Positions 5,567-11,270 of a stretch of DNA of 11,270 nt are shown one piece after another. The position numbers and the translations under genes were made by a program. The DNA is from an uncultured Collinsella sp. (GTDB lineage Bacteria > Actinomycetota > Coriobacteriia > Coriobacteriales > Coriobacteriaceae). Every line of letters starts with the position of its first letter. Position 1 is the first letter of the stretch. The notes beneath the pieces are model-generated. The model was given only the letters and a program-made list of their open reading frames with translations. It made no database searches and had not been told where the DNA came from. Where the stretch lies: positions 1 through 11,270 of the forward strand of contig UQXP01000048.1 of NCBI GenBank assembly GCA_900545055.1. Direction: 5' to 3'.

Positions 5567-7228
5567 ATGACCAAGCATGTGTTCGTAACCGGTGGCGTGG
5601 TTTCGTCTCTGGGCAAGGGTATCACCGCGGCCTCGCTGGGCCGTCTGCTCAAGTCGCGTGGCTACAAAGTAACGATGCAGAAGGCCGATCCGTATCTGAA
5701 CGTCGACCCCGGTACCATGAGCCCCTTCCAGCATGGTGAGGTCTTCGTTACCGAGGATGGTTACGAGTCCGACCTGGACTTGGGTCATTACGAGCGCTTT
5801 ATTGATGAGAACCTGACCCGCGATTCCAACTTTACGACCGGCGCCATCTATAAGAGCTTGATCGCCCGCGAGCGTCGCGGCGACTTTTTGGGCGGTACCG
5901 TGCAGGTGATTCCTCACGTCACCAATGCCATTAAGGACAAGTTCCGCCGCATCGAGGAGCAGACCGGCTCCGATGTAGTCATCACCGAGCTGGGCGGCAC
6001 GATCGGCGACATCGAGTCCCAACCGTTTGTCGAGGCCATCCGTCAGTACCGCAAGGAGGCCGGCCCCGAGAACGTCTGCTACATCCACGTGTCGCTCGTT
6101 CCCTATATCGCCGCCGCCCACGAGGTCAAGACCAAGCCCACGCAGCATTCCGTCAAGGAGCTCCGCAGCTTTGGCATCCAGCCCGATATCATCGTGCTGC
6201 GCTCCGACCACCATATCGATGACGCTATCCGCGGAAAGATCGCAAGCTTCTGCGACGTCGACACCGATTGTGTCTTTACCAACGAGGACTGCGCGAGCAT
6301 TTACGATGTTCCGCAGCTGCTTGCCGAGCAGGACTTTGACCTGCGCATTTGCGAGCGCCTGGGTCTGGACCCGCATGAGCGCGACATGAGCGAGTGGAAC
6401 GAGTTCCTGCGCAAACAGAATCACGCCAACCATCACGCCGACAAGGTGAAGATCGCCGTCGTGGGTAAGTACACGCAGCTGCCCGATGCGTACCTGTCGG
6501 TTATCGAGGCCCTGCACCATGCGGGCGTCTTCTACGATCGCCATGTGGACGTCCAGCTGGTCGACGGCGAGAGCCTCGACGAGCAGAATGTCTCCGAGGT
6601 TCTGGGCGACGCCTCGGGCATCCTGGTTCCCGGCGGCTTTGGCAAGCGCGCCCTGGAGGGCAAGATCCTCGCGGCCGAGTTTGCCCGTGAGCACAAGATT
6701 CCGTATCTGGGCATTTGCCTGGGTATGCAGGTGGCCGTGTGCGAGTTCGCCCGCAACGTCGTCGGCCTTGCCGGCGCCAGCTCCTCCGAGTTCGATCCGG
6801 ACGGCCCGTTTAGCGTCATCGATCTGATGAGCTCGCAGGAGGACGTGACCGAGAAGGGCGGCACCATGCGCCTGGGCGCCTATCCGTGCAAGCTCGCCGC
6901 CGATACCCTCGCTCGCGAGGCATATGGCGAGGAGCTCGTCTATGAGCGTCACCGTCACCGTTTTGAGTTCAACAACGCCTTCCGTGACCAGCTCGAGGAC
7001 GCCGGTCTGGTTATCTCGGGTCTTTCGCCCGACGAGCGCCTGGTCGAGATGGTCGAGCTGCCGCGCGACGTGCATCCGTGGTATGTGGCAACCCAGGCTC
7101 ATCCCGAGTTCAAGAGCCGTCCGACCAATCCGCAGCCGCTGTTCCGCGAGTTCGTGCGCGCTTCGATCGGCCAGCACGAGGGTGTCGACCGTCTGCAGGT
7201 GACGCCCATGAACCTCGCTACGGACTAA
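5567..7228 (+). CDS. pyrG: CTP synthase
   Basis: Converts UTP, ATP and glutamine to CTP, the last step of de novo pyrimidine nucleotide synthesis; cytosolic and probably tetrameric. The 553 residues match the usual family length. The N-terminal synthetase domain (about 1-270) opens with KHVFVTGGVVSSLGKG, contains the Walker-like loop, and continues with QKADPYLNVDPGTMSPFQHGE and ELGGTIGDIES. The C-terminal class I glutamine amidotransferase domain begins near 293 (VKIAVVGKY) and has GGFGKR, the nucleophile Cys384 in GICLGM, and the His512/Glu514 pair in AHPEF. All key residues are present. ATG 5567 follows AGGTAA at 5555-5560. It is the first gene of a pair with xerD, whose GTG begins two bases after the pyrG stop. 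Confidence 0.97.
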   Translation: MTKHVFVTGGVVSSLGKGITAASLGRLLKSRGYKVTMQKADPYLNVDPGTMSPFQHGEVFVTEDGYESDLDLGHYERFIDENLTRDSNFTTGAIYKSLIARERRGDFLGGTVQVIPHVTNAIKDKFRRIEEQTGSDVVITELGGTIGDIESQPFVEAIRQYRKEAGPENVCYIHVSLVPYIAAAHEVKTKPTQHSVKELRSFGIQPDIIVLRSDHHIDDAIRGKIASFCDVDTDCVFTNEDCASIYDVPQLLAEQDFDLRICERLGLDPHERDMSEWNEFLRKQNHANHHADKVKIAVVGKYTQLPDAYLSVIEALHHAGVFYDRHVDVQLVDGESLDEQNVSEVLGDASGILVPGGFGKRALEGKILAAEFAREHKIPYLGICLGMQVAVCEFARNVVGLAGASSSEFDPDGPFSVIDLMSSQEDVTEKGGTMRLGAYPCKLAADTLAREAYGEELVYERHRHRFEFNNAFRDQLEDAGLVISGLSPDERLVEMVELPRDVHPWYVATQAHPEFKSRPTNPQPLFREFVRASIGQHEGVDRLQVTPMNLATD

Positions 7229-7230
7229 GG

Positions 7231-8172
7231 GTGCCGGCGAATAAGGAATATACCGAAGCTACTCCCTCGTCGCTCGCCGTGGCGGCGGGGGAGTATCTCG
7301 ATTACCTCGCGGTCGAGCGGGGTTTGGCGCGCAACACGATTGCGGCCTATCGTCGTGACCTGACGACGTACTGCGCCTATCTGGAGCGGGCGGGTATTGT
7401 GTCTTTTGAAGAGGTGACCCGTCAGGTCGTGGAGGGCTTTGTCGCCGACCGTCGCGATGGGGGCTATTCCGATGCATCGGTGGAGCGTGCGCTTGCGGCC
7501 GTGAAGGGCCTGCATGCCTTTTTGGTGCGCGATGGGGCTGTGGCCCAAAACCCGACGGCGGCGTTGCGCCTGCCTAAAAAGGCTGAGCGTTTGCCGGAGT
7601 ATCTATCGGTGGAGGATGTCTCGGCACTGCTCGATCAAGACTTCCCCGAGGGCGAGATGGGCTTGCGCGACCATGCCATCTTGGAAGTGCTCTACGGATG
7701 CGGTTTGCGTGTGAGCGAGTTGGTGGGGCTCGATGTGGGCGATATCCATATTGACGATGGCTTTGTACTCATTCGCGGTAAGGGCTCAAAGGAACGCCTG
7801 TCCCCGCTGGTGGGAAGCGCGGCGCGAGCCCTGACGCTCTATGTAACCGAGGGCCGTTCTCGCTTGGCGGCCCATGCCCGCGGAACCGAGACCTCGGCGG
7901 TCTTTTTAAATAAGAACGGCCGCCGTCTGTCGCGCCAGGGCATCCATGCCATCTGTGAGCGCTATGGGCGCCAGGTGGGGCTGGTGGGACTCCATCCCCA
8001 TACGCTGCGTCACTCCTTTGCCACCCATATGCTTGCGGGCGGCGCAGACCTCCGTGTGCTACAGGAGATCTTGGGGCATGCCGATATATCGACCACGCAG
8101 ATCTACACGCATGTCGATCGTACGCAGCTTACCGAGGTCTATCTGGCGGCGCACCCGCTGGCACATCGTTAA
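7231..8172 (+). CDS. xerD: Site-specific tyrosine recombinase XerD/XerC
   Basis: A 313-residue recombinase that would resolve chromosome dimers at the dif site with a partner Xer protein. The N-terminal SAM-like core-binding domain (about 15-100: YLDYLAVERGLARNTIAAYRRDL) precedes the catalytic domain. All catalytic residues are visible: Arg160 (GCGLRVSEL), Lys184 (GKGSKER), His257 and Arg260 (HTLRHSFATHML), His283 (LGHADISTTQ) and nucleophile Tyr292 (IYTHV). GTG 7231 is chosen because it begins 2 nt after the pyrG stop and gives family length. TAAGG abuts it, so a separate ribosome site is lacking and translation is probably coupled to pyrG. XerD versus XerC cannot be settled without the partner. 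It is chromosomal-type, with no phage neighbours. Confidence 0.9.
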   Translation: MPANKEYTEATPSSLAVAAGEYLDYLAVERGLARNTIAAYRRDLTTYCAYLERAGIVSFEEVTRQVVEGFVADRRDGGYSDASVERALAAVKGLHAFLVRDGAVAQNPTAALRLPKKAERLPEYLSVEDVSALLDQDFPEGEMGLRDHAILEVLYGCGLRVSELVGLDVGDIHIDDGFVLIRGKGSKERLSPLVGSAARALTLYVTEGRSRLAAHARGTETSAVFLNKNGRRLSRQGIHAICERYGRQVGLVGLHPHTLRHSFATHMLAGGADLRVLQEILGHADISTTQIYTHVDRTQLTEVYLAAHPLAHR

Positions 8173-8205
8173 CACATCGCTGATCTGCAAATTCACAGGT
8201 ATTTG

Positions 8206-8275
8206 GGGACGGGCTCCAGATTGCCGCGGCGTGCTTTTGCGCGCGCAGGGGCAATCTGGGGCCCGTCCCATTTTT
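8206..8275 (+). terminator. REP-like terminator hairpin after xerD
   Basis: The arms 8206-8225 (starts GGGACGGGCTCC, ends GATTGCC) and 8250-8269 pair over 20 bp with a single T-G wobble. The interior adds GCGTGC/GCGCGC around a TTTT loop. The right arm is followed by ATTTTT (8270-8275), making a strong intrinsic terminator on the + strand. The 5' edge TTTGGGGACGGGC resembles GGGGACGG-type extragenic palindromes associated with RAYT transposases in other bacteria; that link is from memory and no transposase gene is in the window. Confidence 0.8.
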
Positions 8276-8296
8276 CGCCACTTGTCATCGCGGTGG

Positions 8297-8331
8297 TGGG
8301 CCGAATGTGCCTTGGGTGGGGGAGTTTGGGG
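8297..8331 (+). promoter_or_regulatory. Distal phased TGGG motifs (possible MraZ boxes)
   Basis: TGGGC at 8297, TGGGG at 8317 and TGGGG at 8327 lie on a 10-bp register (20 and 10 bp apart), matching the spacing known for MraZ-bound TGGGN repeats. They lie about 200 bp upstream of the main array, so they could support DNA looping or belong to an upstream promoter. The region is G-rich, so chance matches are likely. Confidence 0.25.
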
Positions 8332-8399
8332 GCGATGTGAACGGCATGTAAAGGGACGCAAAAATCGCCTCAAGGTCAACTTGAAGGTTGAGGTTGAAA

Positions 8400-8427
8400 G
8401 GCGGGGTGCCACAGGTGGCATCCCGCC
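8400..8427. repeat. 13-bp hairpin with minimal loop
   Basis: GGCGGGGTGCCAC (8400-8412) and GTGGCATCCCGCC (8415-8427) are inverse complements with one G-T wobble, separated by AG. The practical loop is CAGG. No T tract follows on the + strand; the minus strand has only TTTC. It resembles the other extragenic palindromes of the window more than a normal terminator. Confidence 0.5.
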
Positions 8428-8435
8428 GTTGCTGT

Positions 8436-8455
8436 AAACACAACATATTGTGTTT
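8436..8455. promoter_or_regulatory. Perfect AT-rich palindrome, operator-like
   Basis: AAACACAA (8436-8443), CATA, then TTGTGTTT (8448-8455) form a perfect 8-bp inverted repeat within 20 bp. The size suits a dimeric repressor site. It lies about 80 bp upstream of the mraZ -35 hexamer. A weak terminator role is possible because TTTT follows. The cognate protein is unknown. Confidence 0.35.
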
Positions 8456-8503
8456 TCGAACATATGCTTGGGGGTGTTTTGCAATATATGGTGGGTGGAG
8501 TGG

Positions 8504-8550
8504 TGGGGTGGGGTGGGGGAAGGGGTGGGGAAAGGTGTTGAAAAATGGGG
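8504..8550 (+). promoter_or_regulatory. Predicted MraZ operator (TGGGG boxes)
   Basis: TGGGG occurs at 8504, 8509 and 8514, again at 8526, and at 8546. A degenerate TGTTG at 8536 gives the register 8526-8536-8546, and 8504-8514 forms a second pair at 10 bp. In E. coli MraZ binds TGGGN repeats with 5-nt spacers and represses its own operon; the same geometry flanks and overlaps the -35 hexamer here. Function is inferred from the family and from the position directly upstream of mraZ. Confidence 0.6.
8505..8530 (+). other. G-quadruplex motif on the coding strand
   Basis: Five runs of at least four G (8505-8508, 8510-8513, 8515-8519, 8522-8525, 8527-8530) are separated by loops of 1, 1, 2 and 1 nt. 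This exceeds the usual G3+N1-7 rule, and such short loops favour very stable parallel quadruplexes. The run ends 7 bp before the mraZ -35 hexamer, on the non-template strand, and coincides with the predicted MraZ boxes. Confidence 0.7.
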
Positions 8551-8566
8551 CGGTTCCCCATATTAT
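8538..8566 (+). promoter_or_regulatory. Promoter of the mraZ-rsmH-ftsL-ftsI operon
   Basis: The -35 hexamer TTGAAA (8538-8543) and the -10 hexamer TATTAT (8561-8566) are separated by exactly 17 bp. Transcription would start near 8573, giving a leader of about 62 nt. The -35 lies inside the TGGGG register proposed for MraZ binding. Confidence 0.75.
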
Positions 8567-8598
8567 TAATGACGTCGACAGGCGGGGTGGTTCCCCGC
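8545..8598 (+). repeat. Two related hairpins sharing GGGG-YGGTT-CCCC
   Basis: ATGGGG-CGGTT-CCCCAT (8545-8561) and GCGGGG-TGGTT-CCCCGC (8582-8598) are 6-bp hairpins with nearly identical 5-nt loops; the core 13-mers at 8547 and 8584 differ at one base. The first fills the spacer of the mraZ promoter and the second lies in the 5' UTR. They may be binding sites or duplicated palindromic units. Confidence 0.55.
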
Positions 8599-8634
8599 GT
8601 ACGTGCCATCTGAGTAACCGAGGGGAGGGCGCAC

Positions 8635-9069
8635 ATGGGAATGACTGGTGCATACGAGCGCAATCTCGATGCGAAAGGTCGTCTGTCCCTGCCTGCACCC
8701 CTTCGCGAGGAGCTTGGAGAGCACGTTCGCGTGTTTAAAGCCCTGGATGTCGATGCTCTGTACGTGTTCTCTGCCGAGGCCTTCGATAAGTGGGTCGAAG
8801 GACTCTTCGCGGGTCGTGAGGGCCACGAGGGTTTTAACCCGCGTGACATTAATGACCAGAAGCTCATGAGGGCGATCAACAAGCGCACCACGTCGATGGA
8901 CGTGGACAGCGCCGGTCGTATCGGTCTTTCCGAGTCTCTCCGCAAGCAGGCGAACCTCGACCGCGAGGTCACGGTTGTGGGCAACTACGACCACCTTGAG
9001 GTTTGGGATCGCGTCGCGGCCGATGAGGACGATGACGATGAGGCCCTGTTGGACCTCTTCTTCTCGTAA
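8635..9069 (+). CDS. mraZ: Transcriptional regulator MraZ
   Basis: A 144-residue DNA-binding protein of the MraZ family, close to the usual 140-152 residues. It contains two SpoVT-AbrB-like repeats, each with the DxxxR signature: DAKGR at 12-16 (in YERNLDAKGRLSLPAPLRE) and DSAGR at 91-95 (in DSAGRIGLSESLRKQ). The family forms ring-shaped oligomers that bind tandem TGGGN boxes and repress the dcw cluster. The C-terminus carries an acidic run (EDDDDEA, about 131-137), which is unusual but small. ATG 8635 follows AGGGGAGGG (8621-8629) by 5 nt, a very strong ribosome site. It is the first gene of the operon, with rsmH starting 20 nt after its stop. Confidence 0.96.
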   Translation: MGMTGAYERNLDAKGRLSLPAPLREELGEHVRVFKALDVDALYVFSAEAFDKWVEGLFAGREGHEGFNPRDINDQKLMRAINKRTTSMDVDSAGRIGLSESLRKQANLDREVTVVGNYDHLEVWDRVAADEDDDDEALLDLFFS

Positions 9070-9089
9070 GGGCAAGGCGCGGGTAACGG

Positions 9090-10055
9090 ATGGAGCGTGG
9101 GATCTTGACACAAGAATATCGGCATGAACCTGTCATGCTCGGCGAAGTGCTTGAGTCGCTGCGGCTAAAGAGCGGCTCCGTTGTCTGCGATTGCACCCTT
9201 GGCGGTGCCGGCCATTCGGTAAAGATGGCCGCGCAGGTGGGGGAGACGGGCCTTTTGCTCGGCGTCGATCAGGACGACATGGCCCTCGAGGCCGCTGGCG
9301 CCCGTCTGGACCGCGAGGTTCCCGGCGTTCCGCACCAGCTGCTGAAGGGCAACTTCGGCGACTTGGACGAGCTGCTTTGCTCGGCCGAGGTGCCCGGGGT
9401 CGATGGCTTCCTGTTCGATTTGGGCGTTTCGTCACCGCAACTCGATATCCCTGGCAGGGGCTTTTCGTATAACGAGGACGCCCCATTGGACATGCGGATG
9501 GATCCGGGTAATAACACCTTAAACGCAGCTGAGGTCATCAACACCTATAACGAACACGACCTCGCCCGGATTCTACGCGTCTACGGCGAAGAGAAGTTCG
9601 CCTCGCAGATCGCGCGCGAGATCGTGCGCCGCCGCGAACAAGAACCGATCGAAACCACCGGCCAATTTGTCGAGATCATCAAGGCGGGTATCCCGGCTGC
9701 CGCTCGTCGGCATGGCGGACACCCGGCCAAGAAAAGTTTCCAGGCCATTCGCATCGAGGTCAATCACGAGCTCGATGTGCTCGAACGAGGGCTTGATGCC
9801 GCCACCAGGTGGCTCAACCCGGGCGGACGTATCTGCGTCATCTCGTATCACTCGCTCGAGGACCGTATCGTAAAGAACCACTTTAAGGAGATGAGCCAGG
9901 GGTGCACGTGTCCGCCGGAGATTCCGGTGTGCGTGTGCGGCAACGTGCCGATACTCAAGGTCATCACTCGCAAACCCTTGGTTGCCCAGCCTGATGAGGT
10001 TGAGCGCAACCCTCGGGCGAGATCAGCCAAAATCCGCGTGGCGCAGCGTCTGTAG
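9090..10055 (+). CDS. rsmH: 16S rRNA (cytosine-1402-N4)-methyltransferase RsmH
   Basis: SAM-dependent N4-methylation of C1402 in the decoding centre of 16S rRNA (formerly MraW). Motifs in order: YRHEPVML (10-17), SAM-binding DCTLGGAGHS (34-43), FDLGVSSPQLD (109-119), GRGFSYNEDAPLDMRMD, KSFQAIRIEVNHEL and GGRICVISYHSLEDRIVK. Near the C-terminus four cysteines (272, 274, 281, 283) form CTC-x6-CVC; this pattern is familiar from Gram-positive RsmH proteins and may bind metal (inference). The start is uncertain: ATG 9090 gives 321 residues, while TTG 9105 has GGAG (9092-9095) 9 nt upstream and gives 316 residues beginning LTQEYRH, closer to the usual N-terminus. It follows mraZ as in most dcw clusters. 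Confidence 0.95.
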   Translation: MERGILTQEYRHEPVMLGEVLESLRLKSGSVVCDCTLGGAGHSVKMAAQVGETGLLLGVDQDDMALEAAGARLDREVPGVPHQLLKGNFGDLDELLCSAEVPGVDGFLFDLGVSSPQLDIPGRGFSYNEDAPLDMRMDPGNNTLNAAEVINTYNEHDLARILRVYGEEKFASQIAREIVRRREQEPIETTGQFVEIIKAGIPAAARRHGGHPAKKSFQAIRIEVNHELDVLERGLDAATRWLNPGGRICVISYHSLEDRIVKNHFKEMSQGCTCPPEIPVCVCGNVPILKVITRKPLVAQPDEVERNPRARSAKIRVAQRL

Positions 10056-10145
10056 GCGCGACCGCGCGATATTGGACCTCCCGCTCGCACCATAAACGAA
10101 GCTTAAACACACTACCAACGTACTCGGGATGGGAGGCGGCATATC

Positions 10146-10616
10146 ATGGGCTACAACACTTCAAGCGCAGCACTCGCCTATGATATGAACGCCATGCCCG
10201 CCTATCGTGAGACGCCGCAGGCCCCCGTTGCTCCCCGTGAGCAGCGCACGCCGCGCTTTGATGTCTACACGGGCGCGGGCCGTCAGGCAAACCAGGCGGT
10301 AAGCCCGGTTTTCATGAGCGTTCTTAAAACGTTTTGCATCATTGCGGCCATCTTCATGACGATCGGCGTCGCCCGCGTGGCGCTCGCCGGCGTTACGGCC
10401 CAGGTGCTCAACAGCAACGCTGAGCTTACCAACACGCTCGAAAAGGCGACCGATGAGAGCTCCGACCTGGAGGTCATGCATTCGGTCTATGGCGCCGACA
10501 CGCGCATTCGCGACCTTGCGGGCGCTTATGGCATGGTGGAGCCCAGCGAGAGCGTTACACTTGACTTTTCGCAGGATGCAGCCGCGGGCGCCAACGCGAC
10601 CGCGACCGCTCAGTAG
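10146..10616 (+). CDS. ftsL: FtsL-like cell division protein
   Basis: A 156-residue single-pass membrane protein placed between rsmH and the penicillin-binding protein, the usual locus of ftsL. A proline-rich cytoplasmic segment (1-50) precedes one membrane helix (about 53-81, SVLKTFCIIAAIFMTIGVARVAL). The extracytoplasmic part (82-130) has heptad-like hydrophobic spacing suited to a short coiled coil, ending in an alanine/threonine-rich tail. FtsL pairs with FtsB and activates FtsW/FtsI at the septum. The protein is diverged and the name rests mainly on topology, size and position. ATG 10146 follows GGAGG (10132-10136). The 90-bp gap after rsmH contains no clear promoter. Confidence 0.72.
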   Translation: MGYNTSSAALAYDMNAMPAYRETPQAPVAPREQRTPRFDVYTGAGRQANQAVSPVFMSVLKTFCIIAAIFMTIGVARVALAGVTAQVLNSNAELTNTLEKATDESSDLEVMHSVYGADTRIRDLAGAYGMVEPSESVTLDFSQDAAAGANATATAQ

Positions 10617-10633
10617 CAAGACGGTAGCTGAGT

Positions 10634-11270
10634 ATGACAAATGACTATCGCCGCGGTTCCGATGGGGGCCGCGGTTCTGGACGTCCCTCGTCGCGGGGAC
10701 GTTCTAGTTATCAAGGAACGGGTCGGCAATCTTACAACGCCGGACAGTCCCGTGGCAACGACCCGGCGTCGCGACTTCGCGGCTCGGGCGGCCCTCAAGT
10801 GCATAACACCAGGTCGCGCAAGAGTTCGTCGACCGAATGGCTCACAGGCACGCCTCTGCCTCGCCGCAAAGCCGTCATGGGCTTCATTGGGCTTGGCTTG
10901 GGCTTGGGCGTCTTTCGCCTTGCCGACTATCAAATTGTCGAAGCCGATAAACTGCGCGAGCGTGCCGATGCGCGCCGCCTGCTTGCGCAGACCCTCTATG
11001 CCAAACGTGGCACCATCTACGACCGCAACGGTAACGTGCTGGCGTCGTCGGTCGAATGTCGCAACATCGCCGTGAACCCCCAGCTTGTCGAGGATGTTGA
11101 CAAGACGGTGTCGGCGCTGGTCAAGGCAACTGGAATCGATAAAAAGACCTGCCGCAAGCTCGTTGAGTCCGATGGAACCTGGGTGTATATCAAGCGCCAG
11201 GTGGACGAAGACGACGCTGCGGCGCTGGAGAAGAAGAACCTGCCCGGCGTGCTTTTTGAGCAGGCCATGA
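10634..11270 (+). CDS. ftsI: Class B penicillin-binding protein, N-terminal part (partial)
   Basis: An open frame from ATG 10634 runs without a stop to the window edge (212 codons). Residues 1-78 form a Gly/Arg/Ser-rich, basic cytoplasmic tail; residues about 80-97 (VMGFIGLGLGLGVFRLA) form the membrane helix. The family signature KRGTIYDRNGNVLASS lies at 124-139, the start of the penicillin-binding dimerisation (pedestal) domain. The transpeptidase domain with SxxK lies beyond the window. It should crosslink septal peptidoglycan with FtsW. It starts 17 nt after ftsL and lacks a strong ribosome site, suggesting coupling. The name FtsI is inferred from its place in the dcw cluster; a SpoVD/PBP2-like paralogue is possible. 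Confidence 0.9.
   Translation, partial: MTNDYRRGSDGGRGSGRPSSRGRSSYQGTGRQSYNAGQSRGNDPASRLRGSGGPQVHNTRSRKSSSTEWLTGTPLPRRKAVMGFIGLGLGLGVFRLADYQIVEADKLRERADARRLLAQTLYAKRGTIYDRNGNVLASSVECRNIAVNPQLVEDVDKTVSALVKATGIDKKTCRKLVESDGTWVYIKRQVDEDDAAALEKKNLPGVLFEQAM

Larger units (their letters stand above)
8173..8634. other. Long regulatory region between xerD and mraZ
   Basis: These 462 bp hold no convincing gene. In order: the REP-like xerD terminator (8206-8275), a G-rich segment with phased TGGG motifs (8297-8332), short TTGAAGG/TTGAGG/TTGAAAGG direct repeats (about 8379-8400), a 13-bp hairpin (8400-8427), an AT-rich palindrome (8436-8455), the TGGGG array with a quadruplex motif (8504-8530), the mraZ promoter (8538-8566) and two related small hairpins (8545-8561, 8582-8598). 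Open frames on the minus strand here are proline- and serine-rich by-products of the G-rich + strand. Confidence 0.75.

Noticed and set aside
5300..7177. 625-codon open frame on the minus strand opposite pyrG
   Set aside because: It mirrors the strong third-position GC bias of pyrG, is rich in Leu/Ala/Val/Asp/His, shows no recognisable motif and covers an unmistakable gene and a terminator.
7231..8172. Phage or integrative-element integrase
   Set aside because: Sequence, size and coupling to pyrG fit chromosomal Xer recombinases; no tRNA, excisionase or phage genes are nearby.
8371..8390. Resemblance of CCTCAAGGTCAACTTGAAGG to MerR/SoxR-type operators
   Set aside because: No -35/-10 pair with the required 19-20 bp spacer surrounds it, and it merges into simple TTGAAGG-type direct repeats; no MerR-family gene is nearby.
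8059..8698. Proline/serine-rich minus-strand frames upstream of mraZ
   Set aside because: They arise from the G-rich + strand and cross the mraZ promoter and 5' end; no domain is recognisable.
10641..11075. 144-codon + strand frame at the end of the window
   Set aside because: It is a shifted frame inside the penicillin-binding protein gene, whose real frame from 10634 carries the family signature.

Overview
The window looks like a chromosomal segment of a GC-rich, low-oxygen actinobacterium of the class Coriobacteriia. Collinsella is my best guess, from overall gene style, the arginine deiminase operon with a YfcC-type carrier, the pyrG-xerD pair and the Coriobacteria-like start of the division cluster. 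This is recognition without a database search. All genes I support lie on the + strand. Most of the window is housekeeping; the less ordinary material is in two long non-coding stretches.

Layout. (1) 1-2781: 3' part of an arginine deiminase operon: the last 17 codons of arcA, ornithine carbamoyltransferase (arcB), and a YfcC/DcuC-family membrane carrier that probably exchanges arginine for ornithine. Hairpins sit in both gaps. No carbamate kinase gene is in view. (2) 2782-3311: about 530 bp without a convincing gene but rich in inverted repeats, including a 30-bp hairpin, with a short decayed sequence resembling the start of a YfcC-type gene. (3) 3312-4793: a monocistronic DUF1846 (UPF0371) gene with its own TATAAT promoter and a strong terminator. 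(4) 5050-5388: a small winged-helix protein, then a GAAA-tetraloop terminator. (5) 5567-8172: pyrG (CTP synthase) and a XerC/XerD tyrosine recombinase separated by 2 nt, ended by a REP-like 20-bp terminator hairpin. A consensus DnaA box lies in the pyrG leader. (6) 8173-8634: a 460-bp regulatory region upstream of mraZ, with a good promoter, phased TGGG boxes expected for MraZ autoregulation, a strong G-quadruplex motif on the coding strand and several palindromes. (7) 8635-11270: start of the division and cell wall (dcw) cluster: mraZ, rsmH, an FtsL-like protein and the N-terminal 212 residues of a class B penicillin-binding protein (FtsI), cut by the window edge.

How the genes work together: the arc genes make ATP and ammonia from arginine, with the carrier importing arginine in exchange for ornithine. 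PyrG supplies CTP for nucleic acids and lipids, and Xer resolves chromosome dimers. mraZ-rsmH-ftsL-ftsI begin the division operon, which MraZ probably represses through the TGGG boxes. I found no phage, IS element, CRISPR array, tRNA or rRNA.
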